Assembly (NCBI RefSeq): GCF_964204645.1
Contig: NC_134031.1
Span: 6,557,001-6,617,000, forward strand
Length of the DNA stretch: 60,000 nt
Origin: Tubulanus polymorphus
Lineage: Eukaryota; Nemertea; Palaeonemertea; Tubulaniformes; Tubulanidae
Direction: 5' to 3'
In this document: positions 23,993-37,602 of the stretch, in pieces
How positions within the stretch are numbered: the stretch's first letter is position 1
How the letters are laid out: the number at the start of each line of letters is the position of its first letter
Notes under the pieces: model-generated
Database searches by the model: none
What the model was told of the DNA's origin: nothing
The model's input: only the letters and a program-made list of their open reading frames with translations
Position numbers and translations under genes: made by a program

Positions 23993-24946
23993 GTTTAGAA
24001 TAAAATCAATTTCGTCGCCAATAACTTTGCGGCGAGGACAGACACCGTTGAGCGATGCCAAGTCTCCTTCCTATTCAACTATCTGGTTATGACAAGACGT
24101 TCACATTTTCGGTATTCCAGATTTCGACGAGTGGCCTTTAAAAAGAAAATAAATATATGGTTCTAGCTCAAATTTAGATTCGATAATTCCATAAAGTTGC
24201 GTTATCGGCTGCATAACCTCGATACCCAGCATAGTCACCTGACTGAAGTATGGAAGATTGCAAATACGTTATACGTTATATGTTGAATACCCAGTACGTC
24301 GTGGGTCTACGGCCCAGTCAAACTGCAAAACGGGAAAAAGTTGTCCGTCTTGATTTTCAATCTAGTATCTTGTAAAAGTTATCAATCTTATGATATGCAG
24401 AAAAAATAGTTTTATTTTTCATTTTTTCCCTTCATTTGAATAAAATTCATCACAATTTTCTCACCCCATATCCTACTGTTCTTCCGAGGTTTTATGTGGA
24501 TAGTAGTCAAATAATAATATATAACTTATATTCATTCTTTCCCTTCGTCCTTCCACTTTTTTCTTGAAAAAAATCTGTACTTTAAGTAATTTCAAAAATG
24601 GCCTCAGCGCGCTCTGAAGCTCATTCCGATTTTAAAATTTCCTGATGATAATTTCTTGTATTTCTGCAAGTTCTTATTTCGCAGAAAAAAATATACAGCT
24701 ATATACGCTATGAATATGTCTGTTACGAGACGGTGTTTATGGTATCGAAAGTCGTCGTGTAAAACCTGGATTAATTGAATTTGCATTTCAATCGTATGTA
24801 TTCTGTCAGAACGAATTCCAGAGGGGAAATCGCGTCAGAATATCTCTCTCGCGTGGTATGGCTGTCGAATCAATCTTTCGATTCCAGCCCTTAAAATCGC
24901 AAATCGAATATCTCCTAATAACAGATATCTTAAGGTAGCGAATATT
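23993..24946. other. Intergenic stretch, nothing recognised
   Basis: AT-rich sequence without coherent open frames or repeats that I can match elsewhere in the window. Confidence 0.5.
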
Positions 24947-25178
24947 CGTAGAGTAGCCGTGTTAACCAGGTTTAAAATAAGTAACGAGACGAGTAGTACT
25001 GTATAGGTTAACTATTTATTTGACGCAAGCGCTTTCGTTTCTAATGAACAGAAGCTTCATCAGATGAATCTATGAAGCTTCTGATTCACCTGATGAAGCT
25101 TCTATTCATTAGAAGTGAAAGCTCGTGCGTCAAATAAATAGTTAACCTATACAGTACTACCCGTCTCGTTACTTATAA
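24947..25178. mobile_element. Inverted pair of Penelope-type tails with hammerhead-like cores
   Basis: Two head-to-head copies share the terminus AGGTTAACTATTTATTTGAC. The plus-strand copy has CTGATGA (25090-25096), a helix CTTCT/AGAAG, GAAA (25117-25120) and GTC (25129-25131). The minus-strand copy has the same order at 25063-25022. CUGANGA...GAAA...NUH is the hammerhead-ribozyme core, and Penelope-like elements are known to carry one in their terminal repeats. Stem I is not convincing here. A shorter, decayed relative is at 35288-35455. Confidence 0.5.
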
Positions 25179-25289
25179 GGTAGCGAGTAATCTATTCTGG
25201 TCCATTTTGGTTTATGGAAATATTGGTCCTTTGGGTTAATCTTAATTTTCGGTTGTTAAATTCTATTTCAAGAACCGATACCTTGTTTC

Positions 25290-25420
25290 TTATTTCTGCT
25301 GAGCTCAAAAGTTGACCGGCCGGCCGCCTACCTACCCTGTACATTAATTTTCTTTATATCATGATCAAGTTAACAACAACAGACCAGGCAGATACAGAGA
25401 TGAACTGATTACAAATATCA
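25290..25420. repeat. Dispersed repeat shared with 44385-44480
   Basis: CTACCCTGTACATTA...TTTTCTTTATATCATGATCAAG...AACAGACC matches CTACCCTGTACATTACAACT...GAAATCATGGTCGAGCTAAC...ACAGACCCGG at 44398. Both copies are preceded by a GCCGNCTNCCTA stretch. Class unknown. Confidence 0.45.
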
Positions 25421-25885
25421 TTGTGGTTTACAAAAATGATCCGGCCGATTAGGAGAAACATTATAAAATGCCTCATTTCTATAGCCTAATATATGTTTTG
25501 ACGACTGGTTTTGTTCGATTTTTAACTAAGTTTCAAAATGCATCATATTACAGATGGATCGCTGCATCTTTCTTCAATTCAGTTCAGAATTCGTCGTTTG
25601 ACGAATATCGCTTTTCTTGCCAAGGTCTTCCCACATCGACGATGTGTCAACGAAATTCGAATTCTAGAAGAAGAGAGCTACTTAGATTCTAAAACCGTAT
25701 ATCTTAATGTAACGGCATTTTGATATTTCTTGAGTCTATTCGTTTGACTAATGATACCTAGGAACAAAGTTAAAAACTCATTGTATTCAAATTTAAAAAA
25801 ATTAGAAACGATATTCATTTATCAAATTGAAAATCATAAGTTCAGATGATAGTCTCTAGAAAGAGTCCGAAACGTTCAATCTTCC

Positions 25886-26001
25886 GGACCCTGTTCCACA
25901 GTGTTGTGAGTTGATATTCGACTCTGCGTTAACTCATCATTGAATATGAACTAAATATCAACTCAGAGTTAACTCTAACTCACAACTGCGGAACTGGGTC
26001 C
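25886..26001. repeat. Hairpin repeat, family P2
   Basis: GGACCCTGTTCCACAGTGTT and CAACTGCGGAACTGGGTCC form the outer arms; TTAACTCATCATTGAATATG lies at the centre. Confidence 0.7.
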
Positions 26002-26551
26002 CGAATATCAATCTTATCGTATATCTATTCCCCACGTTTAGGTACGTCTATTCTACTATTCTTAAGATTCTAAAGATTTGAACGGTGCGAATCTTCCAGC
26101 TACAGTGTAGGCAGTACTGTTTGTGCCCAGCAGCGACGGCGCTGATCTGTAGTTCGGCTCTTCGTCGATCGACGCTACACTCATGTAATTCGAGTAATGA
26201 AATTATAGTAACTATCCCTTAATGGAGTCTCATTGTCAGCTCGCATTTGTCCAGAATTACTTACACATAACGTTAGCAATACCTCCCATCTATCTTTATT
26301 TTGCGATCGTATCTGTTATCCGACAGCCCCAACTTCTGAACTTTTCGTGTAGGACATTTCTACCGCCAAGACAAAGATTGTGATAGATTGTATTTCGTGT
26401 ATTCGCACATAAACCAACTTTTGGACATATATATATTCGAGTGTAAAATGCAAAAAAATACAATATGAATATTGTTATTTTCGAAATTCGCTGTAAACCC
26501 AAGTCCGGTAATCACGCAAGTCCGATTTTAACATTGATGGCACAGTGGTGG

Positions 26552-26809
26552 CAGGGGCCGATCCAGGAATATTTGAAGGGCAAGGCCAAGAAAAAAAGAT
26601 TTTCGAATAGAGTACCCGTGTTATAGGTTGTTCCACCATCGGCGTTAGAATATTTTTCTGAAGAAATAGATCCGAAAATATACAATTTCCAAAAAGATGA
26701 GTTTTAAATTTGCAGGTTCTGGCTAGACCTCGGTCTTGGTGAAAAGGGGTAACCTCAGAAGAAAGGCAGGGGTCCCGAACCCCGCGACCATCCCCTAAAT
26801 CCGCCCCTG
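26552..26809. mobile_element. hAT-like MITE (CAGGGGCSGATCCAGG termini)
   Basis: The left end is CAGGGGCCGATCCAGGAAT; the right end, ATCCGCCCCTG, is its reverse complement over the first 11-14 bases. CAGGGGCGGATC termini are typical of non-autonomous hAT elements. The flanks (AGTGGTGG / GGTGGGTC) are only partly alike, so an 8-bp target duplication is not clear. The 122-codon open frame crossing it is incidental. Confidence 0.6.
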
Positions 26810-27639
26810 GGTGGGTCATTGGAAGTTCATATGAGAGTTCCATATCATTGTAAAATAGTTCAATATATGTACAATATGTACGTACATATGATATACGTAG
26901 GCCTATAGCATTTGGCTTGAAACTATCACCGCGTATATCATGTTTCTATTTGCACGAATAGCGTTAGAAAATTAATTACGACCTGTTCACGGCACAATGT
27001 TGAAATTAAACTTATTTCGAGTTCTGTTCTTTTTCTATTGGGATTCCCGAGTGACGGTTTCCGTAAATGAACTGTTGAATGTACCTCACATATGCGCCAC
27101 GGCTTTTGCAAAGATTTTTCAACATCAGACGCAGTCGGGAAATTGATTGCACGTTAGGGGCGAGTCGAACGTGGTTTGTAGTCGGTTGCGCTGTTGGTTG
27201 AGATGAATAATGATTCGATGTTTATAGATACGAACGCGCTCTGTACTGTTATAGATACCGGCGGTGATTTCATTTTTAAAATATATTTTTGTGCGAGTGT
27301 TCGTTTGGAGATAACACTGATCAAACGCACCCGGGCCATCGATTCGGTCAAAAACATTTCACCGCTATTCCCACGGGCGATTCGCTTGAAAAGAAACCCT
27401 CTTCGAATATCTTCGAATTCGACCAGATTTTAGTCGAAAGTGGGAATGTAAAATGTCATTCGCCATATCATTCGCGGGGTGTACGGTAAAATTGACTGAT
27501 ACCTTATTCCCAAATGATTGAAATGAATAGTGTAGATAAAATTGTATACATCCTGTGCATGGAATACATTCTATTTCAACAAACAAAGTATTTACATATA
27601 ATTCATATGTTAGTGTACGTATATGGACTTGTTGAAATA
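26810..27639. other. Intergenic stretch, nothing recognised
   Basis: Overlapping short frames on both strands (up to 106 codons) show no motif or splice support. Confidence 0.45.
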
Positions 27640-28580
27640 AGAAAACTAACTTGAAAGTTAACCGACGCCTTGGAAAATAACCCATATTACTTGATACTGT
27701 CGACTATAAATGATATGATATAAATATCATTTAATATGAAGGATCAAAAAAGTTATTTTCGGTTTGAATATATCGATAATCGAATTGAATTGACCGGTAA
27801 CCAGACTGGTCACGAATATATCAATAATTAAATCGACCGGCAACCAGTCTAGAACCAATTTATTGATGACGTAGGTCACATTCCCTCAAAAATAATTATC
27901 AAAAGTTATTAAAAGTAAAATGAGAGATATAAAATGTCAGTAATCCCCTCAAAAATTATTATCAAAATTCACGTAAGACAAGAGATATAAGATGTATTTG
28001 ATTCAGTAAATATGGTGGCTATGGTGGCTGATAAGGGCCATAGCGTAAAATTCCTGGTATGTAAATGAGGGGGCCAGAACGCCAGAACGCCAAAACGAAA
28101 AAAAACGTCCAATTTTTCTGAACGTTCGTTTTGGCGCGCCAAAACAAAGAATATTTCGTTTTGGTGCCCCCGCCAAAACAACGAAAAACGTCCAATTTTC
28201 TCTGAAAGTTCGTTTTGGCGCGCCAAAATAAAGAATATTTTAGATTATTTTGGCGCAGTTATTTCCGCATTCAACCACAGTAAAATTATTTTTCAATTTG
28301 GCGCGTTGATCCTGTGTGTAATTTGCATAAATTTGCATATATAGAATTATTTTACGTGGTTGAAAGTTCGTTTTGACGGGGGCGCCAAAATGAAAGTTCG
28401 TTCTTATTGCGCAATAAAACGACTTTTAAAGCGTTTGCGAAAAGAATTTGTAACGTCTGTGATTTTCTCTTACATGGCCGATTCAGCCACCATAAGTAAA
28501 CGCCTAAAGTTACAATTGTAATTGTTATTTCGAAACGCCTATATTGATGACGTAGTGCACATCAGCTCACACAGAGCTCC
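27640..28580 (-). repeat. Dispersed two-module repeat, copy 2, split by a TIR element
   Basis: On the minus strand module 1 (28580-28536, ATGTGCACTACGTCATCAAT) comes first, then an inserted TIR element (28495-28019), then module 2 (about 27890-27640, containing GACTGGTTGCCGGTCGATTT and AAGGCGTCGGTTAACTTTCA). The module order matches the copies at 7240 and 34110, so the TIR element arrived later. Confidence 0.6.
28019..28495. mobile_element. MITE with TIR TATGGTGGCTGATAAGGGCCA, copy 1
   Basis: The left end CTATGGTGGCTGATAAGGGC pairs with GGCCGATTCAGCCACCATA at the right. The interior holds a tandem duplication (28094-28163 and 28180-28250) built on AACGTCCAATTTT...GTTCGTTTTGGCGCGCCAAA...AAAGAATATT. 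It is related to the element at 43694-43966. There is no transposase. Confidence 0.7.
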
Positions 28581-30884
28581 TCAAATAACGCATACTAGGT
28601 ATCAATGTATATAAACATTATTGTACGGCGTCAAAAAGCTGTGTTCGTCGCAAGAGATATATTGATACGCATTTCGTATGAACAATAATTTTTTATGATT
28701 TAAGAAGTCAGTGGTATAGACCTTACGCACGCACGGGACGACGACGGATTCAGTCAAATTGCATTACACAATCCACTTGGAAATCAACGTTAAAACTTTA
28801 CATCATGAAATCCTCTCAATTTGTCTTAAAAGCATTGATTCGACAAGATCTTCGATCGGTCGCCGTTTCTGTATGCGCAAAAATCAAATGAGCAATTTGC
28901 AATTCAAAAGGATGTCGCTTACGTTAGTGTAAGTCGTCGAGTGTATGGGAGTGGAGGTATTTGAGTTTGTCTTCAAAAGATTCGGTAAACCAGTCGCCCG
29001 GCATCACCGCAAGCTGCATTCGCGTATATCTAATTACACCGAGCCGTTCTCAAATTATACCGTACTCTTACCCGGAATTTCCGAAGAATTCGCGCGCAAA
29101 TTATTATCTAATCATCCGAAAATAACAATAGGGCCTATACATAAAGGGGTGCATCAAAACTGGGTGTGAAAAATTTGACCATCCATGCGTGCGTCCTACG
29201 AATTGAACCTCACAGTGCCTTGGGCGCGTCCGAATTCATGAACATGTTTTTCTCGCATGCAAGGGCGTGAAAAACTACCAGAACCATCGACGAGTTTTGA
29301 TGTCTGTCAAAATTGATTCATTTTATACCGCCGGTTTTATTCAACGGATATTAATTAATTAGTCTGAAAGCGGTCTCTCGTTAATCTAAACGAATGTATA
29401 TATCGATCGAAACTATTTGACTTCGATACATTCTCGACGACCGGGGGGATGTTTTTCATTTTACGGCTGAACAACGGATTGATATCAATTTTTATCCTAC
29501 AGCGGTAATCATTCATACAAATGATCGCGCATTGATCTTTGATCATTGCCAACTGCATGATCTCGTACGGAAAAAGCTCGATAGAACGTTGAGTGCTCTT
29601 TCGCTATGTTCCCACAACAACACCTATATAAGCATATAAGCATGTTAATCAAGCTCGGTATTTTGATAGATTTTTCGAGTGCAACAAAGAGGACTCTTTG
29701 CCTTGAAATACGAGGGAGGACCCGGGTTCCCAAATAACGCGCCACCAAATAAACAACATACGATCACTTGACTACGATATATGCATCGATAAACAGTGAC
29801 CAATGAAAAGCCGTGGATCATCATCATTTGAGTATTCAAAGCTTTCAGAATAGTTGCGGGAATGACAGAACGATTTAGTGAACCTAATCAAATTACTAAT
29901 TTATCAATTGATCAGTGACAAAACTTTCCTAAGATTTAACAAACGGTTGACCTTATCCTGAATATCATGAGAAGTATTTAGCTGTCCCGATGAAAGGAAC
30001 TTGAATTTGAATAGTCTGTGTTAAATTTATGTTCATGCTTTTTAGTACATATGTTGCGTGTCGCGCAGTACGATCTCGACGGTACAGGTTGTGTAGGTAA
30101 TATTAAACTCAGACATATCATATTTGCCAACAACGCGAACTAACATATTTCTTTCATATCGAATACTGAGGTGCGGCATCACACTGGCGCGCTGTGTTAT
30201 TGACACGCTGCGTAATATAAAACGCCTTCGATTCGCGGTAACTTGAAATCAGATTCAAAAACGACAACGCTTTTTCAAGTGTTTGAAAACATCAACGGTT
30301 TTCCGTCGCAGCGCATATAAAGTGACATTAATATTGATGACAATGGGGTGGTGAAAATGAAACCTCACGCAAAAAAGTCGAGATCAAAACCATATGTACG
30401 TTCGAAGAGCCAACCAAAAAGCAAAAAATAATTTACCTCAATATCTGTATATGTGAAGGACCGCACAGAAGGTTACAGCATGTCTCTATTTTTGTGGATG
30501 TTGGGTAAAGGTCACACTTCTCGATTAAAGTTTTTTTTTGTGCCAGTCGTTATTAGAGAATCTGACATAAAGAAAACGACTTTCATATCCGAGATTATCC
30601 GAGTATTAGATATTCGGCGAGCTCTTTCTTGCAGATTTATCTGAAAGATTGAATTCTTTTTCGAGTAAAACTAAAAAGTGATTTTCTATAAGTATTTTTT
30701 TTTCAGGCGCATCTCTTACAATTCAATTCAAACTGAAAGTTTATTGCTCAACAATCGACATTTGCTAAGAGCGGATAAATACGATAAGGAAAAAAAAACA
30801 ATACAAGAAAATGGCATGCTCAAGTATACATAATACGACAGCAATGAACATCATTATTATGTTCCGATTAAGTTACTTAACACA
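28581..30884. other. Intergenic stretch, no firm gene
   Basis: A 74-codon ATG-initiated frame at 28945-29169 (beginning MGVEVFEFVFKRFGKPVARH) has a fairly codon-like composition but no recognisable family, and its length is within chance. The rest shows nothing. Confidence 0.4.
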
Positions 30885-30998
30885 CCTATAGAGCACGCAG
30901 CAAGACATGATCCGAAACACGGAACAGAAGAGCTTTGTCTGGCTTTTCTATGGCTGTGTGCGTTTTGCCGAAACAAGAAACACGGTTTATCGAAGCGT
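30885..30998 (-). repeat. Second copy of the repeat interrupted by the LINE
   Basis: Its reverse complement (CGATAAACCGTGTTTCTTGT...CAAAGCTCTTCTGTTCCGTG...TCATGTCTTGCTG) aligns with 20768-20877. It continues past the LINE breakpoint with unrelated sequence. Confidence 0.6.
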
Positions 30999-31319
30999 TG
31001 TTGGTTTCGTAAAACACTAAACACTAGTTTCGCTGTCCGTGGTCAAAGAAGTTAAGCAAGAAACACCAGCTGCGCGTAAGTAACTGATGAAAATCACCGC
31101 CATTTCAATGACATGTGATATACGTCTTTTCTCATTGCTAGCGGTATTGTGGGCTTTTTGGTTTCTATGTTTCGCTGTGAACTATAGCGTGCTAACTTAA
31201 CATCGAAACGCATAAACGCAAATCTATGTTTCTGGGCTTTTGTGCACTATAGGCTTTAAATAATGAGTGAACGTGATCTTGCATAATCGAAAGGGGTTTC
31301 CACGGACAATTCAATTTTC

Positions 31320-31530
31320 CGTTTAAAGTAATTAAAGTAATTAATTATTGATAATAATAATAATAATAATAATTATTATAATAATAATAATTATTATAAT
31401 AATTTATTTCTTATATAGCGCGTAACTAAGATAATAATCAAAGCCGCTGTACAAAGGGTTAATACATTTACATAAAATCAAGAACTTAAAAAGCATATGA
31501 TAAAACAGCAGGAGCAAAGACACAGTAAAA
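31320..31530 (-). mobile_element. Retroelement 3' end with (ATT)n tail
   Basis: On the minus strand, CTTTGTACAGCGGCTTTGAT followed by GCGCTATATAAGAAATAAAT and then (ATTATT)n is the usual form of LINE/SINE 3' ends with a simple-repeat tail. Only the 3' end is present. The TAA/ATT microsatellite spans about 31350-31403. Confidence 0.45.
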
Positions 31531-32029
31531 TAGCTTAAATTAATCGATTTTATTGTCCAAACTATTTTTTCCATGCGTCTTCGAGACTACGCACTTAAGT
31601 AAATATATCATTCCCATTTGCTTTTTCTGTTGACGTTCTCACATAGTTAGATAGCAAGTGTTAGCGTTTTTTTCTAACAGCTGGAATTTTTCCTTCGCTT
31701 TGTCGGATTTTTGATTAGTTTTCGAGACGCAGTGTTAATTACGGTGGAAGAAGAATTCGATGTTACACGGACGGAAATCAGAGGAAATTAACAGACATTC
31801 GAAGCAGTTATTTGGTCGCTGTTAGATCCTTCCCGGCAGCAGCGTTTTTTGCATGCCTATACTGGAAATACAAAATAAAAACTGCAATTGATTTGAAATT
31901 AATTTCGATCTCTATTCGCGTAGAAAAAGTATGGAGTAAGATAAATTCTTGTTCAGGATTTAATGGGCATTCGTCAAATATATGATGACTCCGACTCCAA
32001 ACGAGCCCTTGGCCCGACCAAAACGTCAG

Positions 32030-32109
32030 ACCGGTCCTAGCCAGATTTTAGCACGGGTCAAATTTTTGCGTACGAAAATGCAACTGGTTCCGGAAGTAAG
32101 ATAAGATTT
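32030..32109 (-). repeat. Dispersed repeat fragment shared with 13579 and 51065
   Basis: On the minus strand, TTCCGGAACCAGTTGCATTT...GACCCGTGCTAAAATCTGG matches GGAACCAGTTGCAATTCACA...GACCCGTGCTAAAATTTGG at 51190. The other end of the same repeat (CAAGCACGGGCCAAATTTGA) resumes at 32390. Confidence 0.5.
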
Positions 32110-32392
32110 AAAAAAACCCACTATGTACAAATTAAAAATCGAATTTTGAAATCGAGAATTTATTTATTAAAATCGAGAACAAGCAACATTCTAAAATGTA
32201 GAATACACGACGTTTCGATCTCAACCTAGAGATCATCGTCAGGTGTGAGATTATGACGAAAAACTGAGGGCATATATACAGAGGCGAATAGATTAATATT
32301 TCCTGATGGTAATGGTTCCGAAAGGGACTCTTCGCTTCGTTTAAGCATTGTTTAGTATCGCGTAGGTCGTTAACGAGCGAACGCGCTCTCAA
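32110..32392 (-). mobile_element. Penelope-like element 3' fragment with hammerhead-like core
   Basis: On the minus strand: CTGACGA (32242-32236), one base, a perfect 6-bp helix GATCTC/GAGATC with a 6-base loop, GAAA (32216-32213), then ACGTCGTGTA. That last part can form a 2-bp stem III ending in GTA as cleavage triplet. An upstream open frame (RSLVNDLRDTKQC...) may be the tail of the element's polyprotein, though I cannot prove it. It sits inside the dispersed repeat whose halves lie at 32030-32109 and 32390-32440. Confidence 0.5.
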
Positions 32393-32440
32393 GCACGGGC
32401 CAAATTTGACTCGGGCCTGATCCGAGCCAACTGTTTGATG

Positions 32441-33061
32441 TAAATCGCCGCTTTAGTTTCTGCTTGAAGTTGGAATTGAGTCTATTAAACAACCTGGAAT
32501 TACAGATTGACAGAACGGCTCTTAGAGTACATATCATATCGATATTCAAACGCTTCAGGTGCTCTCCCGTTACAGGTGTAAAACGCCGCGTGAAAAATGC
32601 CCGTTTTGCTCCGTAACGCAAGTTACTCGTGTTCGGTTTCAGAACATACATCGATGAATGTTTGCTGCCGCATTCACTCGCAGATTTACTGCGTGATAAA
32701 CATTTTATTTATGAGCTTATCGCGCGATATATGTACGGATCGAGCGAGAGCGCGGGGGTGAAATATCCGTGAGTTGAAACATACTCCCACTGTTGTATCG
32801 GCCACCGCAATTACGAGCGGCAACCAACTCAACTTTAGTAGGGGATACTCCTCTATAATTAAAAAGTAAGTGTGAATTTTGATTATTCATTTTACCAGAC
32901 CATCGAACAGTTTACATTGGAGCGTTGCTTTAATAGACCATTGTATCGTGCAAGGATTCATTTTGACGCCATAAAAACCGTTACGCTAATTTCTATATAC
33001 GTTGATACTTAGTATGGGTTGTCTAAAGGGTTCCGTGTGAGAGTCGATGTGAGAGACGATT
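32441..33061. other. Intergenic stretch, nothing recognised
   Basis: There is one 93-codon minus-strand frame without features. Confidence 0.45.
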
Positions 33062-33265
33062 TTTGAGGATGTGCACTGCGTCATCAATATATCGGAGCTA
33101 GACTGGTTGCCGGTCAATTCTATTAAATCGATATATTCAAATCCAAAAAAAAACTTAATCGATCCTAGATATCATATAATTTGTATCATATCATTTATTG
33201 TCGACAAAATGAAGCAATATATGCAGTGTTATTTTCAAGGCATCAGTAAACCCCCAAGTTGGTTT
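33062..33265 (+). repeat. Dispersed module-2 repeat, copy 3
   Basis: GATGTGCACTGCGTCATCAA...GACTGGTTGCCGGTCAATTC...TATTTTCAAGGCATCAGTAA. Module 1 is absent. It lies about 500 bp from an inverted copy at 33770. Confidence 0.6.
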
Positions 33266-33769
33266 TCAAATTCAAAGATAAATGCTACGGGAATCATTAT
33301 CAATAGGGAGTGATTCTTGACTATTTGTAGAACTATATATAACGCTGATCTTGATTCGAACCGAATTTATTTCATTTTCGATCGATACGAAGCCGTGCGT
33401 CCGTGTAGAAAAGCAGCCTAATACTGTCCGTCGTATGCATTTCTATAACGCTCATTTCTTCTGCTATAAAACTACACTCTTCTGAAACACACGGGGTTAT
33501 GAATGACCTGCCAGATAGAGTCATCCGCAAATATCTTTGACACAATCAAGATTAATAAGCTTATTCGTATTTATGCATCCTATTTATGTATCCGCGAATA
33601 TCGTCAGTAGGCACGCATTGTTCGCTTTTTACCGCTTTTTACCATATTGCAATATGTAACATGTTGGGAACTCTTTGATGTAGCAAAAATCTTCGCATTA
33701 CTTGCCAGTAATCGAAATGCATATCGAAATGCACATTAGAAATAAAGAATGGGTAATGTTTTAGACTGA

Positions 33770-34110
33770 CAAGGAAACTAAACTTGGAAGTTTATAGAAA
33801 AGTAACACATGCATTGCCTGGCATTATCGACACTGAATGGTATAACTCAATATTAAGGAGCAATAAAATTCGTTGGAATTTGGATACATCGACAGTTGAA
33901 TTGGATTGACCGGCAACCAGTCTAACCCCAAAATTGATGACGTATGGCACATCCACTCAAAACACATTATTGAAATGACATATAAAAACTTATTGAATAG
34001 AAAATATGCCTACAATATGAAATATTACAAAATGAACGCCAAAATTCACAACCGACATTTTGAAACGCCGATATTGATGACGTAGTGCACATCGACTCAT
34101 AAAGAACACC
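33770..34110 (-). repeat. Dispersed two-module repeat, copy 4
   Basis: On the minus strand module 1 (34110-34035, GAGTCGATGTGCACTACGTC) precedes module 2 (33965-33770), separated by about 70 bp, without the insertion seen at 28 kb. Copy 4 thus shows the empty site. Confidence 0.6.
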
Positions 34111-34131
34111 TTAGATATATTACGCACGCTA

Positions 34132-34482
34132 GGTATCAATCATCCTCACTCGGCAGGGATTCGAACCTGATTTCATCGCTACACTCAGTCACGGCACGAA
34201 CCCCTGCCACAGTAGACCGGTTGCGCACGAAAATGCGCAGCTTTGCCGCGCGAAAACTTGCGGCAACAATCAGATTGCTTGTTGTATAATCGCTGAGGCA
34301 AATTTCACAGAAGAACTGCGAATGGGAAAACCCGGGCTGAAATAAAACGGGATATCTGATTGGCTCATAATGACATCATCTAACTGCGCACGCGATCTAG
34401 TGTGGCAGGGTTTCTTTCGTACCATGCCATCAGATTCGAATCCGGGGTTCGAATCCCTGCCGGGGGAGGATGGATATCAATG
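34132..34482. mobile_element. Foldback element with tRNA-like (B-box) arms
   Basis: The left end GTATCAATCATCCTCACTCG then GGCAGGGATTCGAACCTGAT pairs with ATCCGGGGTTCGAATCCCTG then CCGGGGGAGGATGGATATCA at the right. Each arm carries GGTTCGAATCC, the RNA polymerase III B box / T-arm signature. No complete tRNA cloverleaf is present. I read it as a foldback element derived from tRNA or a SINE end. Confidence 0.6.
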
Positions 34483-35287
34483 CATATGAACATCACTATG
34501 ACGGTTTTTTAAGGGCGTAAAATATGAAAACTTGCAGTCAGATGAGCATCTGAAGTTATGAATGTAAGTCGATCCAGTTGAACAGATCTAATCTAGATCA
34601 TCGTAAACGATTGATTCGAATCAACATAATTATAACGAAATAACAACATTCTGTCAAATCGTATGCGTAAATCTGTGCTCGCGAGTTCATTGATACGAGA
34701 CTTTGTCGTACGTCACGTGTATGAGTAGCGAACCGCATTCCATTACGATAATTGCGAGCGTAATACAGGACGTAATAGAGTACGAAGTGGAGACAGGAGA
34801 CGAACAGTTCGAGTCCGAATCAATGAGACATATAATATACTGTTTTATCGGTTAATGCCCGTATAGAAATAGTAGGTGAACCAGTGCGAATATCGTCGTA
34901 AAATATCACGTCGATGTAAGGATAGCTCGGGGTGGTGTAATTTATCATTGAGTAACGCGACAAGTGCATTGCACTGTGTACGCGTTACAAATTGACTTTC
35001 GTGTTATATACACGTACGTATTTACATAATCAAATTCCACCAGTTCCCGAGAAAGTCTACTTGATTTCTTGATTAATTATTCATTTTATCGAATCTAGAT
35101 ATTGACCTTCTTCGGCGTACTAGTTCTCTGATTTTCCACCGAACACGCATGTTGTCTTTTATCTAATCGTCTAATCAATGAACATATTTCCAAAAAAAAT
35201 AGATAGAGATGCATTTGTCTTCTATACAAATCGAATGCTTACACAACAATCGGGCGATCCACAAAAACCTCTTAAAATCCAAAGATT
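34483..35287. other. Intergenic stretch, nothing recognised
   Basis: AT-rich sequence without open frames or repeats that I can match elsewhere. Confidence 0.5.
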
Positions 35288-35455
35288 CGTAGAGTAGCCG
35301 TGTTAGCCGGGTATAGAATGAATAACGAGACAAATAGTACTAAAGGTTAACTATATTTATTGTACGCACGAGCTTTCGCTTCTATACATTAGTAGCGAAA
35401 AGCTCGTTCGTCAAATAAATAGTTAACCTATAGAGTACATGTAGTCTCATTATCT
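35288..35455. mobile_element. Decayed copy of the 25-kb Penelope-type inverted pair
   Basis: CGTAGAGTAGCCGTGTTAGC and the closing TCAAATAAATAGTTAACCTA match the 24947-25178 element. The arms GAGCTTTCGCTTCT/AGTAGCGAAAAGCTC meet over a short loop. The CTGATGA half of each core is deleted, so no ribozyme activity is expected. Confidence 0.55.

Positions 35456-37602
<2,147 letters not shown>

Noticed and set aside
26475-26843. 122-codon minus-strand frame
   Set aside because: Most of it is the body of a hAT-like MITE.
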